Positions 32,701-41,406 of a stretch of 64,000 nucleotides of DNA are shown in pieces (position 1 is the stretch's first letter; every line of letters begins with the position of its first letter). A program made the translations under genes and the position numbers. This stretch comes from Arsenophonus fragariae (GTDB lineage: Bacteria; Pseudomonadota; Gammaproteobacteria; Enterobacterales; Enterobacteriaceae), in NCBI GenBank assembly GCA_047291315.1, contig JBDPYZ010000012.1, forward strand, positions 1-64,000, given 5' to 3'. The notes below the pieces were generated by a model. The model was not told the DNA's origin, ran no database searches, and saw only the letters and a program-made list of their open reading frames with translations.

Positions 32701-33621
32701 CTAAGACATTTTAATAATGTCATCCAACGACTGATTAAATCTCATAGAAAGATCTATTGCTGTAATATTTTTAGTTAATGCACCAACAGAAATATAATCT
32801 ATACCCGTATTAGTATACTCTTTTAATGTTTTCAAAGTAATATTACCAGAAACTTCGAGCACCACCTTTCCTTTAGCAATCATAACCGCTTCTTTCATCA
32901 TAGAAATAGTAAAATTATCTAACATAACAATATCTGCTTTTGATTCCACTGCTTCAATCAATTCATATATATTTTCAACTTCAACTTCGATAGGAACGTT
33001 TGTATGCGTTAAACGCGCTTTCTTAATTGCTGAAGTAATATTACCTGCTGCAATAATATGGTTTTCTTTAATTAAATAAGCATCAAATAAACCTAACCTG
33101 TGATTAAAACCACCACCACAAAGCACTGCATATTTGAGTGCTGTTCTTAAACCAGGAATGGTCTTGCGCGTATCTAACAACTTTACTTCTGTTCCTTGTA
33201 ATACCTCAACATAATTAGCTGTTTTGGTAGCAACACCTGATAAAGTTTGTAGGAAATTAAGCGCAATCCTTTCAGCAGTTAACAATATATGGGCATTACC
33301 TTCGATAGCACAAAGTATCTGACCAGATTTAATTTTATCGCCATCACTGACTTGCCATCTAAGCTGAACAGATTGATCAAGTTGCTGAAATATCTCCTCT
33401 ACCCAACTCATTCCACAAAATATACCATCTTCACGGGTAATTATTTTAGCAATAGCCAACTTATTTTTTGCTAGTAATTGACCACTAATATCACTGTCTA
33501 TATTTATATTTCCGCCTAAATCCTCTTGTAATGCAAAAGTAACATTAGCAGGAATATCTTGATGTAAACGTTCTAATAATTGATCCTTACGTCGTTCAAC
33601 ATCATGTGTGATAAGTACCAT
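32701..33621 (-). CDS. nadC: Nicotinate-nucleotide pyrophosphorylase (quinolinate phosphoribosyltransferase)
   Basis: The 306-residue protein has the NadC pattern: EDLGGNINIDSDISGQLL near the start, TLSGVATKTANYVEVLQGTEVKLLDTRKTIPGLRTALKYAV with substrate-binding Arg/Lys residues, and GGGFNHRLGLFDAYLIKENHI followed by EVEVENIYEL and a C-terminal SGNITLKTLKEYTNTGIDYISVGALT. It makes nicotinate mononucleotide from quinolinate and PRPP in de novo NAD synthesis. Its neighbour ampD is absent. The gene looks intact, so NAD synthesis from quinolinate is probably retained. Confidence 0.96.
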   Translation of the reverse strand: MVLITHDVERRKDQLLERLHQDIPANVTFALQEDLGGNINIDSDISGQLLAKNKLAIAKIITREDGIFCGMSWVEEIFQQLDQSVQLRWQVSDGDKIKSGQILCAIEGNAHILLTAERIALNFLQTLSGVATKTANYVEVLQGTEVKLLDTRKTIPGLRTALKYAVLCGGGFNHRLGLFDAYLIKENHIIAAGNITSAIKKARLTHTNVPIEVEVENIYELIEAVESKADIVMLDNFTISMMKEAVMIAKGKVVLEVSGNITLKTLKEYTNTGIDYISVGALTKNITAIDLSMRFNQSLDDIIKMS

Positions 33622-34232
33622 TACAACTCCTTAATATTTACGGTAAATAAATTATTGTTAATTTTTACGCCACAGTATTGTATAAATATCTCTAGTAAAT
33701 TTTTTCATTAACTGACTTCAATCCAATACGTTACTACAACATATAAAATCTAAATAAAAATTTTTTATACACAATTAATGTGGACGCTTCGATAATAAAA
33801 ATTCTTTATCTTAAAATCGAATAAATAATACATTTCATAAAACATATGACAAATATATATACTCCAATGAACTATTATAAATAGTTATTTATTTCTACCG
33901 TATGCAAACTTACAAATGATGACTAATATTAAAAAATTTATTTCAATAAAAAATAGCCATTTGGTATCAAGATAACCTACTTAACTATGTTAATAAAAAA
34001 GATAAAATTAATTGAACCAAAACTAATACTACTACTCGCTGTTGTAATTACTGGATTATTATTCACTATGTATTAGCCGATTTTGAATTTAGATAATATT
34101 ATTTCTTAAGTAATCAATGTAACAATAAAATAAAAAATATTATTATTATGTTAAAATCCATTATAATAAACATAAAAAATTAACGGCCTTTGCTTGAAAT
34201 TTGCAATTTAAATTTATTGAAAGAGAGGATGC
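33622..34232. other. AT-rich gap between nadC and coaE
   Basis: The divergent genes nadC and coaE leave 610 bases that must hold both promoters. In E. coli the pilin-like ppdD-hofBC genes and guaC lie in this interval; no clear remnant is readable. The only frame of note is a 29-codon one at 33987-34076 encoding a single hydrophobic helix (PKLILLLAVVITGLLF) without a ribosome site, which I do not call as a gene. Confidence 0.55.
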
Positions 34233-34856
34233 ATGAGCTATATTATTGCTCTCACAGGCGGGATCGGAAGCGGCAAAAGTACCGTTTCAGATAAATTTGC
34301 ATCCTTAGGAGTACCAATTATTGATGCAGATATCATTGCAAGACAGATTATTATGCCTAATACTTATGCACTTAACATGATAAAACAACATTTCGGTTCA
34401 ACTATTCTCAATAACGATGGTTCTTTAAATCGCGCCAAGTTAAGAAAAAAAATATTTAGCGATCCAATAGAAAAATATTGGTTAAATAATTTGCTTCATC
34501 CGTTAATACATCAAGAAACACAACGCCAGCTAACTTTATTTAACTCCCCTTATTTAGTTTGGGTTATACCGTTATTAATTGAAAATAATCTCGAACACCT
34601 TGCCAACCGGGTGCTAGTCATTGACGTAACACCAGAAGAACAAATAGCCCGAATAATAAAGCGTGACGGAATTAGCCAACAAGAAGCAAAAAATATTTTA
34701 TCTAACCAAGTTAGCCGAACAAGGCGCTTACAAAAAACTGATGATATAATTAATAATCACGATAACAACTTAACACTTGATGAAACTATAGCAAAATTAC
34801 ATCAGCAATACTTGCAATTAACTATGAATGCTTCTCAGAAAACACATAATGAGTAA
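34233..34856 (+). CDS. coaE: Dephospho-CoA kinase
   Basis: The 207-residue protein starts MSYIIALTGGIGSGKSTVSDKFASLG with a textbook P-loop (residues 9-16) and has the VPIIDADIIARQI, the lid Arg residues and the VLVIDVTPEEQIARIIKRDGIS segment. It performs the last step of CoA synthesis, phosphorylating dephospho-CoA. An AGAGAGGATG site precedes the ATG. It overlaps the dead zapD by eight bases, keeping the ancestral coaE-zapD-yacG order. Confidence 0.96.
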   Translation: MSYIIALTGGIGSGKSTVSDKFASLGVPIIDADIIARQIIMPNTYALNMIKQHFGSTILNNDGSLNRAKLRKKIFSDPIEKYWLNNLLHPLIHQETQRQLTLFNSPYLVWVIPLLIENNLEHLANRVLVIDVTPEEQIARIIKRDGISQQEAKNILSNQVSRTRRLQKTDDIINNHDNNLTLDETIAKLHQQYLQLTMNASQKTHNE

Positions 34857-35580
34857 TACTATTTCTATCATTATTTATGAACATCCATTAAATGAGAAAA
34901 TACGCTCTTGATTACGCATGGAGTGTTTAATTCAGCAACTTATTGATTTGAAAAATATTAACTCATTAGCTACTGTGTTAGCTTTTTTTCGTGCCGTTTA
35001 TGAATTAATCGAAGTATTGGATCGTAGCGATATATGTGCAGATATTATTGATAAACAAAAAAATAAACTTAATCAATGGTACACTGATCCCCATACAGAT
35101 AAAAAACTGATTAAAAATCTTCTAAGAGAACTCTAAAAAAATCTCACTTCATTAAGAGAAGCACCACGCATTGGTCAACACTTACGGCAAGATAAAGATT
35201 AGTTATTGCTCGCCAGCACTTAAGTATATCCTGTGGTGGTTGTAGATTTGATTTACAGGCCTTACATTTATGGTTAAATACTCATAAAAAGGAATAAAAA
35301 CTAGAATTAACTTTTGGATTGATGGCATTCTTACATTACGTTTTGCTTTAAATATGCTACTAAATTTGATCCAATTTACCAGTCAAAAAAGCTATAATGG
35401 CTTCTATCAAAACAGTATAGAAAATGCTGATCTGATCCGGATAAAATTACCGATAAATCTATCCTTATATCCTCAGATTTCTGGCCATAAAACACGTTTT
35501 GCTATCCGCTTCTTACATAAAGACAGCTAAAATGGTATTGTTACCTGATGAATTACCATTTAAATTAGTCTATTGTTAGG
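34849..35580 (+). pseudogene. zapD: Z-ring associated protein ZapD, inactivated
   Basis: The ATG at 34849 is followed by SIIIYEHPLNEKIRS, a TGA where family members have Trp, then LRMECLIQQLIDLKNINS and VLAFFRAVYELIEVLDR. Further stops and frameshifts follow (SLREAPRIGQHLRQDKD then TAG; the region 35290-35540 reads SGHKTRFAIRFLHKDS in another frame). The end LPFKLVYC matches the family terminus. ZapD crosslinks FtsZ filaments and is not essential, so its loss is tolerable. Confidence 0.92.
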
Positions 35581-35587
35581 AGTCATT

Positions 35588-35800
35588 ATGCCAGATAAGC
35601 TCACGGTAAAATGTCCAACTTGCCATAAAATTGTTATTTGGCAAGAAAGTAGTCCTTATCGCCCTTTTTGTAGCAAACGTTGTCGATTAATCGATCTTGG
35701 TGAATGGGCTGGTGAGGAAAAAAGGATCTCGAGTCAACGAAATCTTTCTGAAATAGATGACTGGAGTGAAATCTTAGATGATCCTAACATTAAAAATTAA
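35588..35800 (+). CDS. yacG: DNA gyrase inhibitor YacG, zinc-binding
   Basis: The 70-residue protein has the four-Cys zinc knuckle CPTC (9-12) and FCSKRCRLIDLGEWA (28-42), typical of YacG. YacG binds GyrB and inhibits supercoiling activity. I chose ATG 35588, preceded by TAGGAG, giving the usual short N-terminus; an upstream ATG at 35573 lies in the zapD remnant. The acidic C-terminus is conserved in kind. Confidence 0.93.
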   Translation: MPDKLTVKCPTCHKIVIWQESSPYRPFCSKRCRLIDLGEWAGEEKRISSQRNLSEIDDWSEILDDPNIKN

Positions 35801-35905
35801 ATTTAAAATCAAAAACTCTATGATCTTATCTACACCATTACATAACCCTCACGTAAAATGATTTAACAAACTTATTTATATTAACTTATCTGTGGGATAT
35901 GCAAC

Positions 35906-36307
35906 TCAAATCACATTATTGATTAACATATCAACAACTACTTTGTTCACAGGTGGAAATTCTTCAGCTACCAGTGATTTTTGTAAAAGCCAACGTGAAA
36001 ATTGGCCTTCTTTTCCATAAGGCTGGCAATCCCATTGTTCCACAAGAAAAAAATGCAACGTTATCCTACGATCTGGAAATTCATGTTCAACAACCTGCAA
36101 CAATTGACTGTTAATAACACCTATCCCAATTTCTTCTTTAAGCTCACGAAACAATGCTTCTACTGGCGTTTCGCCTACTTCTAATTTACCACCAGGAAAT
36201 TCCCAAAAACCGCCCATATGTGAATTAGCTGCCCGTTGAGTAATAAAAATTTCTTGTTGTGCATTTCTAACAATACCAACAGCTATGTGTAATTGTTTTT
36301 TTTCCAT
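35906..36307 (-). CDS. mutT: 8-oxo-dGTP diphosphatase MutT
   Basis: The 133-residue protein contains a full Nudix box, GGKLEVGETPVEALFRELKEEIG (residues about 38-60), preceded by ITQRAANSHMGGFWEFPGG as in MutT. It removes mutagenic 8-oxo-dGTP. It lies downstream of secA as in E. coli, with a hairpin in the gap. Retention of mutT shows that at least this part of replication fidelity is intact. Confidence 0.95.
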   Translation of the reverse strand: MEKKQLHIAVGIVRNAQQEIFITQRAANSHMGGFWEFPGGKLEVGETPVEALFRELKEEIGIGVINSQLLQVVEHEFPDRRITLHFFLVEQWDCQPYGKEGQFSRWLLQKSLVAEEFPPVNKVVVDMLINNVI

Positions 36308-36343
36308 AAAAATAATTTAATTACTTTTGAAGTTTTACAGTAA

Positions 36344-36371
36344 AAGAGCCGATATATTATTCTCCGCTCTT
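36344..36371. terminator. Hairpin between secA and mutT
   Basis: AAGAGC (36344-36349) pairs with GCTCTT (36366-36371). The plus-strand side is followed by GTTTTTTC and the minus-strand side by TTTTA, so it may act in either direction. It would partly separate secA from mutT. Confidence 0.55.
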
Positions 36372-36399
36372 GTTTTTTCATTGTTTTAGCACATTAACT

Positions 36400-39111
36400 T
36401 TAACCTAAGCTACCATGGCAATACTTATATTTTTTACCTGAGCCACATGGACAAGGTTCATTGCGCCCAATTTTGTGGCCTTGTGACGCCATTTGAGCTT
36501 CCGTTTTTGACATCAATGCTTCATTTTCAATTTCATGGCTAAGGTGCTGCTTTTTCATAAGGCGTTCTGCCTCTTCACGCCTTTGCTGATCAAGTATAGC
36601 AACTTCCTCTGGTAATCTAACTTCTACTTTGCTTAAAGTACTAATTACTTCATATTTTAGAGTTTCTAGCATATTCGCAAACATACCAAAAGATTCGCGC
36701 TTATATTCCTGTTTTGGATCTCTTTGTGCGTAGCCTCGTAAATGAATACCCTGGCGCAAATAATCCATTGCAGCTAAATGCTCTTTCCATAATGTATCAA
36801 GAGTTTGTAACATGATGCTTTTTTCAAAATTATGCATCATCTCGCTACCAACAATTTCTTCTTTTTCCTTATAAGCTGCAATAATTTTTTCTAGAATAAG
36901 TTCACGCAAGGTTTCTTCATACAATTCTGGCTCTTTATCCAACCACTCCTGAATAGGTAATTCCAAACTAAGATCGTTGCTTAACCGTTTTTGCAAGCCA
37001 TCAATATCCCACATTTCTTCCAAAGATTGGGGAGGGATATAAGCATCAATAGTTGCAGTTATAACATCTTCACGAATACTGTCAATAGTTTCACTAACAT
37101 CACCACCATCTAATAGATCATTGCGCTGTGAATAGATAGCTCGGCGCTGATCATTAGCTACATCATCATATTCTAAAAGTTGTTTTCGAATATCAAAGTT
37201 ACGGCTTTCAACCTTACGCTGTGCATTAGCAATTGCTTTCGTTACCCAAGGATGTTCAATTGCTTCACCAGGTTTCATACCCAATTTACGCATCATTCCT
37301 GCAACTCGATCAGAGGCAAAAATACGCATCAAAGAATCTTCCATTGAAAGATAAAAACGTGATGAACCGGGATCACCTTGACGTCCAGAACGCCCGCGTA
37401 ATTGGTTATCAATACGACGAGATTCATGGCGTTCTGTGCCAATAATATGCAATCCACCAGCAGCAATTACCACCTCATGACGCTCTTGCCATGCTGTCTT
37501 TATTTTATCAATTTCCTCCTGACTGGCGTTTTCTAGTTTATTGATTTCTGCCTGCCAGCTGCCTCCTAATACAATATCTGTACCTCGCCCCGCCATATTG
37601 GTAGCAATAGTAACTGAACCTGCCTGCCCTGCCTCAGCAATAATATCTGCTTCCATCGCATGAAACTTAGCATTTAAAACATTATGCGCAATTTTAGCTT
37701 TAGTTAGTTCCCAAGAAATTAGCTCTGATTTTTCGATTGAAATAGTACCCACTAATACGGGCTGGCCTCTGCTAGTACATTCACGAATATCATCGACAAT
37801 TGCAGCAAATTTGTCCGCTTCAGTCATATAAACTAAATCAGGTAAATCATTACGGATCATCGGACTATTAGTTGGAATAACAATTGTGTCCAATTTATAG
37901 ATAGATCTAAATTCGAAAGCTTCTGTATCAGCGGTACCGGTCATACCCGCGAGTTTTTCGTATAGACGAAAATAATTTTGGAAGGTAATTGATGCTAATG
38001 TTTGATTCTCATTTTGAATTTTAACACCTTCTTTTGCCTCAACGGCTTGATGCAATCCATCTGACCAACGACGTCCTTCCATTGTACGTCCGGTATGTTC
38101 ATCAACAATAATAATCTGGCCGTCTTTGGCAATATAATCTACATCCCTGCTGAAAAGTGCATGAGCACGTAGAGCAGCCATGACATGGTGCATAAGCATA
38201 ATATTAGCCGGTGAATAAAGTGACTCACCTTCTTCCATTAAATTCGCTTTTGCTAATAATTGTTCAATTAGTTCTAATCCACGTTCTGTCAAGGTAACTT
38301 GACGCGATTTTTCATCAACAGAAAAATGCCCTTCACCTTGAAAAGTATCTGAATCTTCTTTTTCTTGCTGCTTAAGATGAGGAATTAATTTATCAACTTT
38401 TTTATATAGATCTGAACTATCTTCCGCTGGTCCTGAGATAATCAATGGGGTACGAGCTTCATCAATTAAAATAGAATCAACCTCATCAACTAATGCATAA
38501 TGGAGTTTCCGCTGCACGCGCTCCTCTGGACTAAAAGCCATATTATCACGCAGATAATCAAAACCATATTCATTGTTAGTCCCATAGGTAATATCCGCCG
38601 CATAGGCTTCGCGCTTCATTGTCGCAGGCATACCTGGTAAATTAATACCGACTGTCATACCAAGAAATTCAAACAGTAGTCGATTATTTTCTGCATCACG
38701 CTTAGCCAAATAGTCGTTTACGGTAACAATATGGACACCCTTACCCGTTAAAGCATTTAAATATGCAGGCAAAGTGGATGTTAATGTCTTTCCTTCACCA
38801 GTACGCATCTCTGCAATACAGCGCTGATTAAGTACCATACCACCTAGCAACTGAACATCAAAATGCCGCATATTAAACACACGTTTACTGGCTTCGCGAA
38901 CGGTTGCAAACGCCTCAGTGATAAAATCATCTAATGTTGCTCCTGATTTAAGACGCTGCCGAAATTCATAGGTCTTAGCTTTAAGTTCTTGGTCGGAAAA
39001 TTTTTCAAATTCAGGCTCTAACTTATCAATAATATCTACAAATTTACCTAAACGACGTAAAGTACGATCATTACGACTACCAAAAATTTTTGTTAGTAAC
39101 TTAGTTAACAT
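36400..39111 (-). CDS. secA: Preprotein translocase ATPase SecA
   Basis: The 903-residue protein has Walker A MRTGEGKT, the DEAD-like DEVDSILIDEART, the LRGRSGRQGDPGSSRFYLS region and the C-terminal zinc site CPCGSGKKYKYCHG. It drives proteins through SecYEG. I chose ATG 39111 (MLTKLLTKIFGSRNDRTL), which is the standard start; a longer frame to 39126 has no support. It is translated downstream of secM, whose stalling controls secA expression in enterics. Confidence 0.98.
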   Translation of the reverse strand: MLTKLLTKIFGSRNDRTLRRLGKFVDIIDKLEPEFEKFSDQELKAKTYEFRQRLKSGATLDDFITEAFATVREASKRVFNMRHFDVQLLGGMVLNQRCIAEMRTGEGKTLTSTLPAYLNALTGKGVHIVTVNDYLAKRDAENNRLLFEFLGMTVGINLPGMPATMKREAYAADITYGTNNEYGFDYLRDNMAFSPEERVQRKLHYALVDEVDSILIDEARTPLIISGPAEDSSDLYKKVDKLIPHLKQQEKEDSDTFQGEGHFSVDEKSRQVTLTERGLELIEQLLAKANLMEEGESLYSPANIMLMHHVMAALRAHALFSRDVDYIAKDGQIIIVDEHTGRTMEGRRWSDGLHQAVEAKEGVKIQNENQTLASITFQNYFRLYEKLAGMTGTADTEAFEFRSIYKLDTIVIPTNSPMIRNDLPDLVYMTEADKFAAIVDDIRECTSRGQPVLVGTISIEKSELISWELTKAKIAHNVLNAKFHAMEADIIAEAGQAGSVTIATNMAGRGTDIVLGGSWQAEINKLENASQEEIDKIKTAWQERHEVVIAAGGLHIIGTERHESRRIDNQLRGRSGRQGDPGSSRFYLSMEDSLMRIFASDRVAGMMRKLGMKPGEAIEHPWVTKAIANAQRKVESRNFDIRKQLLEYDDVANDQRRAIYSQRNDLLDGGDVSETIDSIREDVITATIDAYIPPQSLEEMWDIDGLQKRLSNDLSLELPIQEWLDKEPELYEETLRELILEKIIAAYKEKEEIVGSEMMHNFEKSIMLQTLDTLWKEHLAAMDYLRQGIHLRGYAQRDPKQEYKRESFGMFANMLETLKYEVISTLSKVEVRLPEEVAILDQQRREEAERLMKKQHLSHEIENEALMSKTEAQMASQGHKIGRNEPCPCGSGKKYKYCHGSLG

Positions 39112-39244
39112 AAATATTTTTCTCAATTAAGGCCGTATTCTTGTTAGAATCCGCCTATATTATCTAATTTCAACCAATATAATTAATATATTCAGTTGAA
39201 CAATGGTTACTATAAGAATCAACAAAAAGGCTATGAAATTGGTA

Positions 39245-39745
39245 TTAAGGCCCAGCTCGAATACCCTGCCACGCAACCCATAGCGCAGCTTGGTAGGCAA
39301 TGTGGTAAGATGATTGTATTAGTGAATAGGTGAAATTTTGCTCGTTAGGATAAAAAACACTCAAATTTACCATAAAATATAGAGTATCGAGCGTATTATA
39401 AAGCGAAATAGGTTTGTGACGCATACTTAAATTGGCGTCTAGCTGCTTTTGAGTCTCTTGGGCTGAAAAAACAAAAGCCAACTGGCGTATCATATTACGT
39501 AAAGCATGCTGATGCCAATAATTTACGCCAAAACTATAAAAAATACGATACTTACTGACAGCTAGCAGATGATCTAATGCTAAATTTTGCTGATAATATG
39601 GTAATAACTGGCTAGTATGCGACATATTTTCAGTCACTTTTGCCAAAGTTGTAGGTATACCAATACTGACCGTTACAATACCTAATAACAGATGCGGACA
39701 AAAATATCGTTTACCAAAATGTCGCCAAAGATCTAATATATTCAT
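39245..39745 (-). CDS. secM: Secretion monitor SecM with a variant arrest motif
   Basis: The 166-residue protein has a signal peptide-like N-terminus (FCPHLLLGIVTVSIGIPTTLA) and ends exactly with QGIRAGP before the stop. In E. coli the motif is F-x4-W-I-x3-Q-GIRAGP with four more residues after Pro; here the segment is YQAALWVAWQGIRAGP, so the Trp is shifted by one place and the Phe is replaced. SecM stalls the ribosome unless it is pulled by SecA, thereby exposing the secA start. The 133-base gap to secA is the usual place for the controlling RNA hairpin. Confidence 0.9.
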   Translation of the reverse strand: MNILDLWRHFGKRYFCPHLLLGIVTVSIGIPTTLAKVTENMSHTSQLLPYYQQNLALDHLLAVSKYRIFYSFGVNYWHQHALRNMIRQLAFVFSAQETQKQLDANLSMRHKPISLYNTLDTLYFMVNLSVFYPNEQNFTYSLIQSSYHIAYQAALWVAWQGIRAGP

Positions 39746-39779
39746 TGAATATCATATAATATAAGACTTGGAGTAAAAA

Positions 39780-40298
39780 ATGCACGATAGTTATCCCCAA
39801 TCTTTAAATATTTTGTTAAAAGAAAACAACCTTGATTCAAATACCTTACAAACCATTCAACAACGCGCACAGGCATTAATTAAACTCAATAATACTGTTA
39901 TAAGCCTACTTCCTATTGAATTAAAAGCTTGGTGTCGAGTCGCTAATTATCGTCAACATATTCTTATTTTAGAAGTTACAAATGCTAGCCGAAAAGCACG
40001 ACTAAACTATGAGCTTCCTACGCTACTTTCAACATTACGTAACACTATTTTACCATCTTTATCTTCAATCAACATAATCATTAATCCATCATTATCATCT
40101 AAAAATTCAAAAAATTGCTTATCAATTCAGCAAATAGCTATAAAACCATCAAAACAGATAATAAGTAAGCTAAGCAAAGAGAGTGCAAAGACAATTCGTA
40201 ACCTAGCAAAAAAAAGTCCAAAAAAACTAAAGGAAAAATTAGAGCGACTAGCTGCATTGGCCGGAGAGAATACCAAAGCAACTAGCAATAAAGATTAA
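39780..40298 (+). CDS. DUF721 / DciA-like protein
   Basis: The 172-residue protein is divergent from secM and has the DUF721 core: a region NTLQTIQQRAQALIKLNNTVISLLPIELKAWCRVANYRQHILILEVTNASRKARLNYELPTLLSTLR, which is the KH-like fold of DciA. DciA is the ancestral bacterial loader of the DnaB helicase. In other gammaproteobacteria dciA occupies this place next to secM/lpxC. Many enterics use DnaC instead, so its role here is open. The C-terminal tail is Lys/Ser-rich. Confidence 0.75.
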   Translation: MHDSYPQSLNILLKENNLDSNTLQTIQQRAQALIKLNNTVISLLPIELKAWCRVANYRQHILILEVTNASRKARLNYELPTLLSTLRNTILPSLSSINIIINPSLSSKNSKNCLSIQQIAIKPSKQIISKLSKESAKTIRNLAKKSPKKLKEKLERLAALAGENTKATSNKD

Positions 40299-40339
40299 TA
40301 TTGAGTAAAAAGCATCAACGAAAATAATGTAAGAGAGAG

Positions 40340-40401
40340 AATAATCCACTGATGTATCATAGATAGAATATTCTGCTTAAAATAATACATCTCAGATTAT
40401 T
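40340..40401. terminator. Long imperfect hairpin between convergent DUF721 gene and lpxC
   Basis: AATAATC...GATGTATCA and ATACATC...GATTATT form two stacked stem segments around a 28-base loop. It overlaps the lpxC stop and lies between convergent genes, where a two-way terminator is expected. No strong T-run is seen. Confidence 0.4.
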
Positions 40402-41309
40402 ATTGTCGAAGGCGTTTTAAACGCGACAGGCATTTCAGATTCATTTTCAAACGTCACCATATCCCAAGCAGATTCCGCCGCTAAAACAGCCTGCAATAAT
40501 TTGTTATTCAATGCATGACCTGATTTATACGCGGTAAAAGCACCAATGATATTATGACCACACATAAATAAATCACCAATAGCATCTAGCGTTTTATGAC
40601 GCACAAATTCATCTTCAAAACGCAAGCCATCTTCATTTAATACGCGATAATCATCAACAACAATTGCACAATCAAAGCTACCGCCCAAACATAACCCTTT
40701 AGATTGTAAGTATTCAATATCACTTATGAAGCCAAACGTACGCGCACGGCTAATATCTCTAACAAAAGATTTTACCGAAAAATCCAGTTTATAACGTTGA
40801 GTACTGCTATTAATAGCAGGATGATTGAAATCGATAGTGAAATCTAAGCTAAATCCATTATAAGGTACTAGCTCAGCCCATTTATCACCATCTGTAACTC
40901 GGACCCTTTCTTTAATACGAAGAAATTTCTTAGCACTGTTTAACTCTTCAATTCCTGCATCTAGCAATAAAAATACAAAAGGTGCAGCACTTCCATCCAT
41001 TATTGGGATTTCTGGTGCATCTACCTCAACGATAATATTGTCAATTCCGAGCCCTGCCAATGCAGCATTCAGATGTTCTACCGTTGAAATACGTACACCA
41101 TCTTCATTGACCAAGCAGGTACATAACATGGTATCACGTACCGATTTTGCCTCAGCCGGGAAATCAACCGGTGGATTTAAATCTGTACGGCGGTAGATGA
41201 TCCCGGTATTTGCCGGCGCTAGACGCAATACTAAAGTGACTTTCTTGCCAGTATGTAAACCGACCCCTGTCGCTTGAACAATACGTTTTAGTGTCCTTTG
41301 TTTGATCAT
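40392..41309 (-). CDS. lpxC: UDP-3-O-acyl-GlcNAc deacetylase
   Basis: The 305-residue protein shows the LpxC signature: RTLKRIVQATGVGLHTGKKV, the zinc ligand STVEHLNAALAGLGIDN and the second ligand set HKTLDAIGDLFMCG-H. It carries out the committed step of lipid A synthesis, so lipopolysaccharide is probably made. Length equals E. coli LpxC. It is the last gene of the dcw cluster with a 97-base gap after ftsZ. The C-terminus is conserved enough for FtsH/LapB-type control, though this cannot be read directly. Confidence 0.97.
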   Translation of the reverse strand: MIKQRTLKRIVQATGVGLHTGKKVTLVLRLAPANTGIIYRRTDLNPPVDFPAEAKSVRDTMLCTCLVNEDGVRISTVEHLNAALAGLGIDNIIVEVDAPEIPIMDGSAAPFVFLLLDAGIEELNSAKKFLRIKERVRVTDGDKWAELVPYNGFSLDFTIDFNHPAINSSTQRYKLDFSVKSFVRDISRARTFGFISDIEYLQSKGLCLGGSFDCAIVVDDYRVLNEDGLRFEDEFVRHKTLDAIGDLFMCGHNIIGAFTAYKSGHALNNKLLQAVLAAESAWDMVTFENESEMPVAFKTPSTIII

Positions 41310-41406
41310 CGTTTTTTCTCACATCGTTAACTTTCCTGCTAATCCAACACTCCAAGATTAGCAGAATATTTTAGCACAAAAAGCAGAGAAACCAACCAAT
41401 TGTTAA

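Noticed and set aside
33987..34076. 29-codon hydrophobic frame between nadC and coaE
   Set aside because: No ribosome site, no recognisable family, and chance frames of this size are common in such AT-rich DNA.
12038..34910. UGA read as tryptophan (TGA replaces Trp in the BRO-N gene and in zapD)
   Set aside because: Intact core genes such as aceE end with TGA and use TGG for Trp, and the same pseudogenes also contain TAA or TAG stops and frameshifts. Ordinary decay explains both cases.
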